This document shows positions 45,938 to 55,424 of a stretch of 64,000 nt of DNA, piece by piece. The stretch is from NCBI RefSeq assembly GCF_905163445.1, contig NC_053199.1, positions 10,434,001-10,498,000 on the forward strand. The letters run 5' to 3'. The stretch comes from Pararge aegeria (taxonomy: Eukaryota > Arthropoda > Insecta > Lepidoptera > Nymphalidae). A program made the translations under genes and the position numbers. Each line of letters begins with the position of its first letter. Within the stretch, counting starts at the first letter, position 1. The notes below the pieces were generated by a model. That model was given only the letters and a program-made list of their open reading frames with translations, was not told the origin of the DNA and did not search any database.

Positions 45938-46305
45938 CCAAATGCCATCTAAAAGAGACCGTGCTCGTCTTCTCGCTCTCTCTGCTAAAGAGTCCGGCTA
46001 CTGGCTACATGCTCTCCCTTAAGCTAACCTGGGCACTATGTTAGACCACACCACTCTGTCGGTGGTGATTGGTCTAAGGCTTGGCGCCTCTAAAATTCAG
46101 CCTCATTGATGCCACTGCGGTGATACCGTTGACACCTACGGTCACCATGGACTCTCCTGTTCAAGAAGCGCTGGTCGCTTCTCTCGCCATAGCACCATCA
46201 ACGACATCATCCGACGATCTCTTGCTACTGCTCACGTACCAGCTGTATTAGAACCTGTTGGTTTGGCGCGCAGCGATGGCAAGAGACCTGATGACCAGAT
46301 ATAGG
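45938..46305 (+). pseudogene. LINE reverse-transcriptase C-terminal fossil
   Basis: One plus frame runs for about 115 codons with only two stops (TAA near 46020, TGA near 46108). It shows SKRDRARLLALSAKESGYWL, then TMLDHTTLSVVIGLRLG, CHCGDTVDTYGHHGLSC (a Cys/His knuckle), SRHSTINDIIRRSLATAHVP and VLEPVGLARSDGKRPDD. This is the conserved C-terminal region of an animal non-LTR retrotransposon polyprotein. It ends abruptly at a TAG and has no RT palm domain upstream, so it is a 5'-truncated dead copy. The lineage is shared with 42590-42925. Confidence 0.7.
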
Positions 46306-46422
46306 TTATATTTGTAAAACAATTATTTTAAAGAATAAATAAACAGGTTACTAGCATCAATATATAATTAAATACAAGTAAATTAGTTTGCGAACTTAAA
46401 TACGATTATTAACAAGTATATG

Positions 46423-46582
46423 TTCCTGGGAACTTCATTACGTAGTTAGATTCAACCGAAACCAAAACCGCCGATTCTGAAAGTTGTGTAAATGAGGGAT
46501 CAACTAAGGGAAGTGAACAAGTTTAGATGGAAGGAAACTTGGACATATATATCCTAGTTTGTTTTGCAAGTACTGCAATTTG
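46423..46582 (+). repeat. Local duplication, copy b
   Basis: TACGTAGTTAGATTCAACCG, AAATGAGGGATCAACTAAGG, GGAAACTTGGACATATATAT and TTGCAAGTACTGCAATTTG parallel copy a, 1.25 kb away. The Helitron-like element and LINE fossil lie between them. Confidence 0.6.
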
Positions 46583-47139
46583 TGATCAGGGGTTGCAGTT
46601 TGCTACGAATTTGTCGTCGAATCACCGACGATTTGCAAACATTTGTTTACGCTTCTGTACTTTAAACTTTGCTTAATTCATCTAATACGATTGCTAACTC
46701 TACCTGATTGCAACGACCAAGACCAAAATTTAACGGTTGTTTACGTAATTAACAGTAATTTTAAGGTTTACTACTGTTTTGGTTAAGGTCGTCTTTTTAA
46801 CTTTAAATTAATTCATTAGAAATGCTACACGGATTATTAAACAAATATCGAGATATTAATCGTTATTTATTCTAGCTGAAGAATGTATTTTTTAGATTTT
46901 CTTTATGACCAAACCTTACATTTATTCCTCAGGTGACCTATCTTGGCGAAAAACGGTTCCGGAAGAATCCACCGCATCTTAAGATTAAAAGATTTTAATG
47001 TTTCATACATTAAAATCTTTCAATGAGCTACGAGCTTTTTTTATATGTCATCTAAAGACGAACACATTATATGACAAACCGGCATTTTTTAAGTGATTGA
47101 TTAATAATTTAAAATTATTATTTTATGTTGAAAAAGAGA
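46583..47139. other. No gene; 13-bp-stem hairpin
   Basis: AAAGATTTTAATG (46988-47000) and its exact complement (47008-47020) flank a 7-base loop. The segment CTATCTTGGCGAAAAACGG near 46937 recalls 57768 (CTATATCTTGGCGCTTGAAA). No coding. Confidence 0.4.
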
Positions 47140-47275
47140 AACCGGCTCTTCTCGGTGGAATCTGCCTTCCGAGCCGGTTGTAGTCACTATGAACAGACTG
47201 ACTTGAGGTTTTAAAAAGTGATTATAAACTGGGCCTACATGAAATAAATGAATTTTGAATTTCATATGATATACT
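47140..47275 (-). mobile_element. LINE-like 3' end, family E
   Basis: AAACCGGCTCTTCTCGGTGG, AATCTGCCTTCCGAGCCGGT and GGCCTACATGAAATAAATGA are the reverse of family E landmarks. Confidence 0.7.
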
Positions 47276-47304
47276 AATATCAGCTGTAGTATACTGCTGC
47301 TCGA

Positions 47305-47620
47305 AGCGGTGATAGCCCAGTGGGTAGGATCTCGACTTCACTTTCGGGGGGCCGAGTTCGAATCCCAGCACGCACCTCTAACTTTGACATAACTAAGATA
47401 TGTGCGTTTTAAGCAATTAAAATTGCTTCAACGGTGAAGGAAAAAGTCATGAGGAAATTTGCATCCCTGAGAACTTTCCATAATGTTCTCAAAGGTGTAG
47501 GATGTCCACCAATCCGCACTGGGCCAGGGTGGTGGGCTAAGGCATTTACTCCTTCTCATTGTGAGAGGAGACCCGTGCCGTGTAGTGGGCAATAATGAGA
47601 TATATGACGATGAAGATGAT
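47305..47620 (+). mobile_element. tRNA-derived SINE, family B (reference copy)
   Basis: AGCGGTGATAGCCCAGTGGG, GGGGGGCCGAGTTCGAATCC, GCAATTAAAATTGCTTCAAC, CAATCCGCACTGGGCCAGGG and GGAGACCCGTGCCGTGTAGT with a GATGAAGATGAT end. A and B boxes are intact, so it would have been a good pol III template. Confidence 0.9.
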
Positions 47621-48534
47621 ATTGCAGAAAACAGTATCTTGACGTCACTTGATTTATTATTACAAAGGCAGTTTCGGTAATCGGCAATTTTGAACTGCTT
47701 CATCATATAATGCTCAGACACGGGTGGAACTCCTCAAAGTTCAAAAGCAAAAAGTTCGAATATAAATTGCGCTGTAACCTAAAAAATGTTAAAACAAGGC
47801 CAGTTCATTTTCACGGGTGCATACGTGAAATTGCCAGGAAGAGGTTGAACCAAATAAAAACTGAAAAGTTCTAGGCTTTTATGATTGCGCACATAGTGCA
47901 CTCGTAAATTCTGACGGAAATTATTAAAGTTATATTAAAAGGTGAATGGGAAATTGTGGATGATCGGTTTTAACCGACGTCTAAAAGAAGGAGGCTATCA
48001 ATTCAGATGTTGTTTTCTTTTTATCTTTGATAGTATAACTCCGTCATATAAAGCAATTAAGGCTTTTCATTTGCATGTTATAACGGAATCGCATTATTTT
48101 TTGGTTCGAAAGGGGTTCATTCCGAAATGATTCAATTTAGATTTCATATAAATCCGATGAAGAGTTTCAAAAATAGGAAACGGAACTTTCCAAAAAATAG
48201 CAGCAAATCGTCTGCGATTGCTGCTTTCGCATAAATATACATTTAAAGAATCACAAACATCACGCCTGTACATTCGAAAGGGTTACGCAGATGTATTCAG
48301 TATACCTACTTACCGCAGTTGCAAATTTTTTTGAAACTGGAGGCTGGTTGCAGCGTATGTATTAATCCTTGTAGAAAAAAAAGGTTTGATAGTGTACACT
48401 TTCAATTGTCAAGGCCTGCGGACTCATTCCGGTGATTTAATTCATTCACTTGTACAAAAATCTCAAATTTTAAGTTTAGTTGAGTTGAAACTTGGATGTC
48501 CCATAATGAGATAATACGTATAGTAAAACTATCA
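47621..48534. other. No gene recognised
   Basis: Frames at 47428 (minus, through the SINE) and 47942 are not convincing. AT-rich. Confidence 0.35.
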
Positions 48535-48653
48535 ATAAATATAAATAAATAAATAAATATACTACGACAATACACATATCGCCACCTAGCCCCAAAGTAA
48601 GCGTAGCTTGTGTTATGGGTACTAAGATGACTGATGAATATTTTTATGAATAA
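48535..48653 (-). mobile_element. SINE family A, 3' half, split by the BEL element
   Basis: ATAAATAAATAAATATACTA, GCCACCTAGCCCCAAAGTAA, GCGTAGCTTGTGTTATGGGT and GATGAATATTTTTATG run up to AATAA at 48649-48653. The other half resumes at 55945. Confidence 0.9.
48649..48653. repeat. Target-site duplication, left copy (AATAA)
   Basis: AATAA directly precedes the LTR and recurs at 55940-55944. With one copy removed, TTTTTATGAATAATATA is restored, as in the intact SINE at 26468. Confidence 0.85.
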
Positions 48654-48700
48654 TGGTGACGCCATTTTTACTTTCGGGGAATCATCACCATAAAATGGTA

Positions 48701-48706
48701 TTTATT
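48701..48706 (-). promoter_or_regulatory. Candidate poly(A) signal in the 3' LTR
   Basis: AATAAA on the minus strand within GAAAATAAATACC. The position near the LTR end suits cleavage at the R/U5 boundary. A second AATAAA occurs at 48989-48994. Which is used cannot be told from sequence. Confidence 0.45.
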
Positions 48707-48922
48707 TTCTTTGTAAATTTAGTGGACTGTATATTTTAGGGTTTGCTGGATTCTTTTCCCCTTTTTAATGTTTAAACTATGGCTTTAAAGGATATAGAAC
48801 AAGGGATAACTAGGGTTGGACAGAAAAGTATTTGCACGTGGACTTACAGTTCGTCGTAATGCAGTTCTCTTGATTTCTCGTCACTTCACAAGGTTTCACA
48901 GGTTATCACTAAACACTAAAGC

Positions 48923-48927
48923 ACTGA
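48923..48927 (-). promoter_or_regulatory. Candidate initiator (TCAGT) in the LTR
   Basis: TCAGT on the minus strand matches the arthropod initiator and is followed by GCTTTAGTGTTTAGTG. It occurs in both LTRs (5' copy near 55694-55698). The single difference between the LTRs lies 2 bp upstream of it. Promoter use is inferred. Confidence 0.3.
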
Positions 48928-49168
48928 TGTAGGTTTAAATACTATTAATCGTCCAGTATAAGGTTCTTTGGCCGGCCGACCATGTGGTTTTATTGAATGG
49001 ATGAGCGGAAGATTGACGTGCGTTTGCCGCGGATATAGGTGTGCAACTAATTGGCGGCGTGATGCGGGCAGATAAGGATGCGGAAATATAAAAAAATGGA
49101 GGATGGAAATCCATAGTGTAGCCATTATCTATTACTTCGACCACAGATTAATGAGAATTTATCAAATA

Positions 49169-49177
49169 TCCCCCCGG
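49169..49177 (-). other. Polypurine tract
   Basis: CCGGGGGGA on the minus strand directly abuts the 3' LTR, the expected place for the plus-strand primer of reverse transcription. Confidence 0.75.
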
Positions 49178-49332
49178 ACATGAAGGAACCCTTCATAAAA
49201 CGGATATAAACATAATTGCAACTTATAATACGACCTAATATTGTAAGTATACTATACAAGAGTAATGAGTAAAGATAAATAAAATAAATTAACTAAAACA
49301 TAATAAGATTAAATGAGAACTAGTGATAAAAA
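49178..49332 (-). other. 3' untranslated spacer of the BEL element
   Basis: AT-rich, about 155 bp between the integrase stop and the polypurine tract. There is no room for an envelope gene. Confidence 0.7.
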
Positions 49333-50115
49333 TTATTGAGTTGGCAGCGGACATAACTTAACGATAGGCCGGATATAAGTCCCGTTCTTAGTTTTTATTT
49401 GAACTACGCGGACAACTCCATCTTTGCCAGGTAGCACCTTAGTAATGACCCCAAGTGGCCACTGTAAGGGCGGCGCGTTTTGTACAATAACTATCACAAC
49501 AGTCCCTATTGTAAGCGGATTCGTGGGAGTGTTCCACTTTTGACGCACTTGCAAATTGTGCAGATATTCCGTTCTGAATCTCTTCCAGAATGACTGAACC
49601 AGAGAATCCAATAAAGAAAATCTAGACAAAAGACCAGCGCGTTCTCCAGTTACGTCTGGAGCTGGAATGAATTCCAAAGGTACGGTTGAAAGAAAATGCG
49701 AAGGCGTTAGCGCGGAGGGTTCAGAGGGATCTGAACTTAAAACATACAGAGGTCGACTGTTAAGTACAGCCTCAATTTCATTAAGTACAGTAAGCATTTC
49801 CTCGTATGTCAGAATTTGTTTGCCGATTACGCGAAAAAGTAGAGTTTTAACACTTTTAATATTACTCTCCCAGACTCCTCCAAAATGGCTTGCAGTTGGT
49901 GCATTAAGTTTCCAATCTATACGATATTTAGCTAATTCGGAACTAAAGTCCTTATAATAATCTTCTGACTTTAAAAAGGTATGTAACTCATTCAAATAAG
50001 CCTTGGATGAAACGAAATTGGTCCCTTGGTCTGAGTACAGGACTTCGCAATTTCCTCTCCTGGCCTGGAATCTTTTAAAACAATTTAAGAAGGCGGAGGA
50101 ACTCAGATCAGAGGC
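49333..50115 (-). pseudogene. BEL integrase, C-terminal part (out of frame)
   Basis: This frame continues the integrase after the break. It opens with SDLSSSAFLNCFKRF and carries the second catalytic Asp in YSDQGTNF (near 50030) and the catalytic Glu in HFGGVWESNIKS (near 49868). The BEL-type C-terminal domain follows (GTVVIVIVQNAPPLQWPLG, then IRPIVKLCPLP), with TAA at 49333-49335. The frame stays open up to an ATG at 50157, but the first 14 or so residues are out-of-frame reading of the upstream integrase, so I start at the point where sense resumes. DDE transposition chemistry is known for the family. Without a frame change this half is not translated with the rest. Confidence 0.85.
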
Positions 50116-53100
50116 TCTATATGAACCGCCTTTGTAACCAAACAAACAAATAGGCATATATATGCCTTCTGACTACGTATGCCGCGTTTCCTAGTCAATG
50201 TGATATAGAGAGGTCCAGCGTAATCTACACCTGTGTGTAGGAATGCCTTACTTTTCTCTATCCTACACTTAGGAAGGTCAGACATAAGTGGAAATGTAGG
50301 CTTAGGATTATGCCTAAAACATGCATTGCACTTATGTATGCGTTGACGTACCACACAACGAGCGGATAATATCCAATATTTTTGTCTCAATATAGACAGA
50401 AGCAATTGAGGGCCAGCGTGTGAATGATTACGATGATAGTGATCAATTAACAGATCTATTATGTGTCCCTTCTTGGGTAATAAAATTGGGTGTTTATGCG
50501 AGTAATCTAACGACGAGTAAGCAAGACGTCCACCCACCCGAAGAATGTCCTCAGAAACAAAAGGAAATAATTTTCGTAATTTTGACGAACATGGTTTATT
50601 ATTTTTAATGTTGTCAATATCAGTCTGAAAGACTGAGCGTTGTACTGTGCGAATTATCAGTAATTCAGCTGCATTGATATCTTCAGCTGTAATAATATCT
50701 CTGCGCGGAAGTTTTTTCATGAATCTGAGTACATAAATCGTGGCGTGAAGAAATTTAGTCCAAGAAGAACATTTAGATCCAAGCTTTATAATTGTATATT
50801 CATCGTGCGATATTATTAAGTGCGTTGTAGTTTTCTCCTCAGGTAATGAAGAAACCTGATGAGAGGAAAACTTTATTATGGGCCACTCTTCTGAAGATAA
50901 AGACAACCATGGGGGACCCTTAAACCAAAGGTCGTGTTTTGAAAACTGTGTGGGCATAAGGCCACGAGACACACAGTCCGCGGGGTTTTGAACACCAGGT
51001 ATGTGATAAAAGTTCACCTTAATTGATGTCAATAGCGTATGAATTTGAGAGATGCGGTTAGCCACATATGTATTAAACCTGTGTGGCGAAGAGAGTGCCC
51101 AACAAAGGGCGACTTCTGAATCAGAAAACGCGAGTACTTCCTTTATTTTTATGCGGGTTGACAATATATTATATACTGAATTTACAAGTCGAGCAAGCAA
51201 TACTATTCCATTTAACTCTAACCTAGCTAGCGTGACCGTTGGTTTTACCGGTGCTACGCGGGATTTAGAGCAAATAAGTGTAATTATAGGCCTTTGATTT
51301 CTGTTTTTAACGTATAAGTATAAAACAGAGCCAAATGCTTGCTCACTAGCGTCAGAGAATGCGAGAAGATAAATTTCAGAAGTGTCTTCTATTCCAACAT
51401 GACGAGGATACTTAAGATTCTGAATAATAGGCAGTTCAATTATATAATTTTGCCATCTTTCACATATGTGTTGAGGGGGACACTCGTCCCATCCTATTTT
51501 TAGAAGCCATAACTCCTTTATGAGTAATTTAGCGAATAAAATGACTGGACCAACAAGACCTAGAACGTCATAAAGACGCGCGGTAGCTGAAAGTATAGCT
51601 CTTTTGGTACAATCACTTTGCGGTTGCGAAACTCTAAAAATAAATTCATCAGATGCGGGAAGCCAATGAAGACCAAGAATCTTAAAAGAGTCATCAGTGT
51701 CAAGAGAGATCGACTCAGATTGGCGGTGAAATGAAGGAATGTGTCCGAGCAATTCAGTCGAATTGCTGGTCCATTTCACTAAGTCAAATCCACCAGCCTT
51801 AAACAGTTGTATCAACTCTTTAGCTATCTTTACCGCTTCATCTAGAGATGAGGCGGAAGAAGCTAGGTCGTCCATGTAGACGTCTCTCTCAACAACTGAT
51901 GCAGCGAGAGGCCATTGCTGGCGCTCGTCACTAGCCAGCTGGCGCAGTGTGCGTAATGCCAAAAAGGGCGATGAGCGGAGACCAAAGGTCACTCGAGTAA
52001 ATTCATACATTTCAAGTGGGTCCTTTGGTGAAGATCGATAAATAATGCGTTGATATTTGCGGTGCGGAGAATTGACATATATAGACAAATACATTTGTCG
52101 GACGTCAGCAAAAAATGCGATGCGGAAAATGCGGACATTCAAAAGAATGTTAAATATGTCTGCTTGCAAATTGCAACCAGTATACAAAATATCATTTAAA
52201 GATAATTTCCTATTTGCGGAGGGTTCTTCTATTTTAAGAAGAGAATAATCAGTGGGACAAGAACCATCTAGTACGATTCGTACCTTGGTACTCTTGTCTT
52301 CGCGTATCACTGGATGATGCGCTAAGATATAACCTGGTGAAGCAGGTTCATCAGGTGGTAAGCGTTTGAGGATACCCTTATCAAGGTAATCCTTAATAAC
52401 TTCATTATATCTAATATGAAGTTCGGGATCTCTAATGAATCGTTTTTCCAGATTGAGAAAACGCTTCTTTGCGGTAAAATACGAATCACCTAATAAATTA
52501 GGATCTTCTTTAAAGGGAAGATCTACCGAATATGCTCCGTCCTGTTGGCGTACAGTGGAAGCCGTATATATGTCCTCACACCTTTGTTCATCAGGACTTA
52601 AGAATTTGCGGGAAGGAGGCTCTTCTATTGTCCAAAATCTCTCTAACATTTTATCTAAAGGTTCACTCGTGAAAAAACACAAAGCGCGGGAATTATTAGG
52701 TTTAGATAAAATAGGTGCATCGCCCATAATTATATAACCCAAAGAGGTTTCAAATGCGGAAGGCATATTTTCATAACCATTTATTTTATCAGCCATTGCT
52801 ATTTTGCGATACACATTTACCCCTAGTAATATATCAATTGGACCAGGTTCTGCGAAATCATCATCAGCCAGAGGTAAATTTTTAATAAGACCATCAATGG
52901 CTGTGATGTCTATATGAGAGTCAGGCAGTTGAGAAGTGATTCGCTCAACTACAAGAGGGCGTATTGAGTATTCATTCGCGTCATTAAAACGAGATTTAAA
53001 CGTAAATTCTGAAACACCAATTATTTTTTGCGATACTCCGCCGATGCCTTGAACTTCAGAAAGACGACTCTGAAAGCTAATAGGTAGCGAATATTTTTCA

Positions 53101-54704
53101 CAGCAACTGATTGAAACGTAATCTCTTTGCGATGCGGGATCCACTAGGCATCTTATAAGATGTGCACAATTATTTTTGTCATACACTCTTATTTTCGCAG
53201 TACCTAACAAAGTGGTTGTTGTGACGCGTTCTAAACAATCATATGATACGTTACATACCAAAGTGGTATTTGTGGTCTGAGATATAAAATTATTTTTATT
53301 TAGTGTATTTTCACTAGAGGAGCTTGTCGAAGGTGCCTCAGTAATAACTGATGACACGCGAGGCGAATTAATTGCGTTAGGAGATGAGGGCGGTTTACCT
53401 ATGTTAGATTTGGACGTTTTAGGTAATAAATCTTTAGCGTTGTAATTGTTGCGTTCAAAATGCAATTCAGTATGATGTGATGCCGATGAGCACCTTTTAC
53501 AGTTTCGCTGAGAAGAGCAGTTTAAAGTTTTATGATGAGTCGATAAACATCGGTTACAAAAGTTATTATTTTTTACATGTAAATGCCGCTCATGCGGAGA
53601 CAACTTCATAAATGCAGGGCAAGAATAAAGATGTATGTGTTGACCAATTTTACACAAACTGCAAGCTGCACTATTTAAAGTATTTACAGTTTCTGTACTT
53701 ACAAAACTTTTGGTAGAAGGCTTCGGAATCGAATTCCCCTTATATCTATTTTGAGGTAATTCTAATCCTTTATTAAGAGAGCGCGACATTACTTTATTCT
53801 GTTCCTTCACAAATTCTATAAGACTCCTATAGGTAGGAATTTGTTTTTTGCGATTTATTATCTCAAACATTTTAACTGTATCAGCATCTAATTTAAGCGT
53901 GGCTAAGTGAAAGAATATAAAATCAGTAAGATCGATTTTTAATTGTTTGAGAGCTTCTACTGAAGAATTAAATGTATTTATAAAGCTATCTAATGAATTA
54001 GCATTAGTACTAGCAAGCGGTTTAAATTGCAATAATTGGTTTAAATAAGCGCAGGCTAACGAACGCGGATCGTCGTATTTTTGTATTAACGCCTCCCAAA
54101 TAATAGGATAATTTTCTGCGGTGGCTGGCAATCCTGCACATACAGATGCGGCTTTCCCTTTTAACCTACCAACTAAATAAAATACCTTTTCATTATTGGT
54201 TAAGTTAGGATTATCATGTATCATGTTTTTAAACTGCTGGTAGAACAAAGGAAATTTAGTTAACTGACCGTCAAACTCCATTAAGTCTATAGGCGGAAGA
54301 TGGGATTTTAATTTAGGAAAACTAGAGATAGGACGTGCGCTGTCATTCTCTGAACTCGTATTATCAACATTAGAGTGACGCTCCATTATTTGTTTGACAT
54401 AGCAAAACATTTCTTCAAATGAAGTCCACGATTGGTAATTAATCATAGCCTTTGGATTCAACATTAACTGCGCCTCATTGAATAAATCTAAATTTAACTC
54501 AAACTCTTTGCGTAAAGTGTCTATGTTTGAAGCCTGAGACAATAAAGAAGGCAGCTTACTGCTGTCCGATTCGACTTGAATAGCGGTGTCAAACATTCTT
54601 TGCATACGAGCAAATATAACGTCCCGTTTGCCTTCCAACAACCGTAACTTACATTCTTCCTTGCTATATGGACTTGGTGAAGAAACCGACTCTGGTTTAT
54701 TCAT
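50103..54704 (-). CDS. BEL/Pao Gag-Pol polyprotein (frame-broken at the integrase)
   Basis: A single 1533-residue frame read from the ATG at 54704 (MNKPESVSS); the frame is open 41 codons further upstream, but that part is hydrophobic, AT-rich and unlike Gag. In order: Gag with a Pao-type domain (about 137-300); a CCHC knuckle CNRCLSTHHKTLNC (383-396) and a second Cys/His motif just after; a protease-like LVDPASQ (Asp 522); reverse transcriptase with FADVRQMY (Asp 867) and YMDD (943-946); RNase H with SDASE (Asp 1118), ARLELN (Glu 1163), SDSEV (Asp 1195) and NPAD (Asp 1243); then the integrase HHCC zinc site (His 1424 and 1429, Cys 1459 and 1462) and first catalytic Asp in GVDYAGP (1494). It stops at TGA 50103-50105 within the integrase core, just after VTKAVHIE. 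All RT and RNase H key residues are present. The protease has DPAS where D(S/T)G is commoner. Confidence 0.93.
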   Translation of the reverse strand: MNKPESVSSPSPYSKEECKLRLLEGKRDVIFARMQRMFDTAIQVESDSSKLPSLLSQASNIDTLRKEFELNLDLFNEAQLMLNPKAMINYQSWTSFEEMFCYVKQIMERHSNVDNTSSENDSARPISSFPKLKSHLPPIDLMEFDGQLTKFPLFYQQFKNMIHDNPNLTNNEKVFYLVGRLKGKAASVCAGLPATAENYPIIWEALIQKYDDPRSLACAYLNQLLQFKPLASTNANSLDSFINTFNSSVEALKQLKIDLTDFIFFHLATLKLDADTVKMFEIINRKKQIPTYRSLIEFVKEQNKVMSRSLNKGLELPQNRYKGNSIPKPSTKSFVSTETVNTLNSAACSLCKIGQHIHLYSCPAFMKLSPHERHLHVKNNNFCNRCLSTHHKTLNCSSQRNCKRCSSASHHTELHFERNNYNAKDLLPKTSKSNIGKPPSSPNAINSPRVSSVITEAPSTSSSSENTLNKNNFISQTTNTTLVCNVSYDCLERVTTTTLLGTAKIRVYDKNNCAHLIRCLVDPASQRDYVSISCCEKYSLPISFQSRLSEVQGIGGVSQKIIGVSEFTFKSRFNDANEYSIRPLVVERITSQLPDSHIDITAIDGLIKNLPLADDDFAEPGPIDILLGVNVYRKIAMADKINGYENMPSAFETSLGYIIMGDAPILSKPNNSRALCFFTSEPLDKMLERFWTIEEPPSRKFLSPDEQRCEDIYTASTVRQQDGAYSVDLPFKEDPNLLGDSYFTAKKRFLNLEKRFIRDPELHIRYNEVIKDYLDKGILKRLPPDEPASPGYILAHHPVIREDKSTKVRIVLDGSCPTDYSLLKIEEPSANRKLSLNDILYTGCNLQADIFNILLNVRIFRIAFFADVRQMYLSIYVNSPHRKYQRIIYRSSPKDPLEMYEFTRVTFGLRSSPFLALRTLRQLASDERQQWPLAASVVERDVYMDDLASSASSLDEAVKIAKELIQLFKAGGFDLVKWTSNSTELLGHIPSFHRQSESISLDTDDSFKILGLHWLPASDEFIFRVSQPQSDCTKRAILSATARLYDVLGLVGPVILFAKLLIKELWLLKIGWDECPPQHICERWQNYIIELPIIQNLKYPRHVGIEDTSEIYLLAFSDASEQAFGSVLYLYVKNRNQRPIITLICSKSRVAPVKPTVTLARLELNGIVLLARLVNSVYNILSTRIKIKEVLAFSDSEVALCWALSSPHRFNTYVANRISQIHTLLTSIKVNFYHIPGVQNPADCVSRGLMPTQFSKHDLWFKGPPWLSLSSEEWPIIKFSSHQVSSLPEEKTTTHLIISHDEYTIIKLGSKCSSWTKFLHATIYVLRFMKKLPRRDIITAEDINAAELLIIRTVQRSVFQTDIDNIKNNKPCSSKLRKLFPFVSEDILRVGGRLAYSSLDYSHKHPILLPKKGHIIDLLIDHYHRNHSHAGPQLLLSILRQKYWILSARCVVRQRIHKCNACFRHNPKPTFPLMSDLPKCRIEKSKAFLHTGVDYAGPLYITLTRKRGIRSQKAYICLFVCLVTKAVHIEPLI

Positions 54705-55349
54705 TTTGAAGGAGTAAACCGAATTATAAAAATAAAAATATAATAAAAAAGGTGTATATGTGTTTGCAAATGCGTCAAGAAATGCGTAAAATATATAAAG
54801 TAGTTGCAGTCTTATAATAATAAACACACAACCCCTTTATAGACGCGAGCGGTTAAATAAAAGTGTTATAATGCTATTTTAAAAACTAAACCGGGCAAAG
54901 AACTAGGTATAACAATTAACAAGTTAGCGGTCATGCGTGACCTTGAATGCAGCGAGCGACAAAAACGACTGCGGCCGAGCGCATTGTTTGGTAGGTATGA
55001 TGCGTTTGAAATAGATATCTTTACCTACGATTCATCCGTTTTTAATACTAAGTAGCGGGGTAAAACTATATAGAAATACTAAGCAAGCGGTGCGGAAAAG
55101 AGATATATAATTATAAAATACTTAGTACTTCTTTACTTAGTAAACAAAACGTTAAATCTATTATGTAGACAATATCTTAGCGGTATTAAACTTACAAACT
55201 GAACTAGTGAATACCTACAATATGGCGTACTTTAAGTTGCATAGACTAATAATAATTCCGAACTTTAAAGTCATAGAATGTAATGATTAACGATAATTTA
55301 AATCCTAAAATTATGAATTTAAATCGAATCGGCCGATCTTCGGATCGAA

Positions 55350-55424
55350 TGACTAAAATTTATGAAATTCTATGGAAGTGATCAAATATTTTTTATGAAA
55401 TCGGCTCGAAGTGACCAAATTTTA
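55350..55424 (-). repeat. Three tandem units beside the 5' LTR
   Basis: A unit of roughly 35 bp is repeated three times: TCGAATGACTAAAATTTATG, GAAGTGATCAAATATTTTTT with ATG, and TCGAAGTGACCAAATTTTATG (plus strand). The last unit abuts the LTR and includes the candidate primer site. Confidence 0.6.
55403..55417 (-). other. Candidate primer binding site
   Basis: On the minus strand TGGTCACTTCGAGCC starts 7 bases after the 5' LTR. A TGG start complements tRNA CCA ends. I could not match the rest to a tRNA from memory, so this is tentative. Confidence 0.3.

Larger units (their letters stand above)
48654..49168 (-). repeat. 3' LTR of the BEL element
   Basis: 515 bp. On the minus strand it begins TATTTGATAAATTC and ends GTAAAAATGGCGTCACCA. 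Its plus-strand edges (TGGTGAC... and ...ATCAAATA) are where identity with 55425-55939 stops. A polyadenylation signal AATAAA lies at 48701-48706 (minus), about 50 bp from the end. It differs from the 5' LTR at 48929 (plus G versus A at 55700). Short frames inside it are not genes. Confidence 0.95.
54705..55424 (-). other. 5' leader of the BEL element
   Basis: About 720 bp between the 5' LTR and the Gag ATG. It is AT-rich with scattered GCGG motifs and would hold the packaging signal. No separate conserved frame is visible. Confidence 0.6.

Noticed and set aside
48916..49144. Frames duplicated at 48916-49144 and 55687-55915
   Set aside because: They lie inside the two LTRs and reflect LTR identity, not a conserved gene.
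49178..49332. Envelope gene of the BEL element
   Set aside because: Only about 155 bp lie between the integrase stop and the polypurine tract.
49667..49957. Plus-strand frames across the BEL element (also near 50420, 51052, 52057 and 52435)
   Set aside because: They are antisense shadows of the polyprotein on the minus strand.
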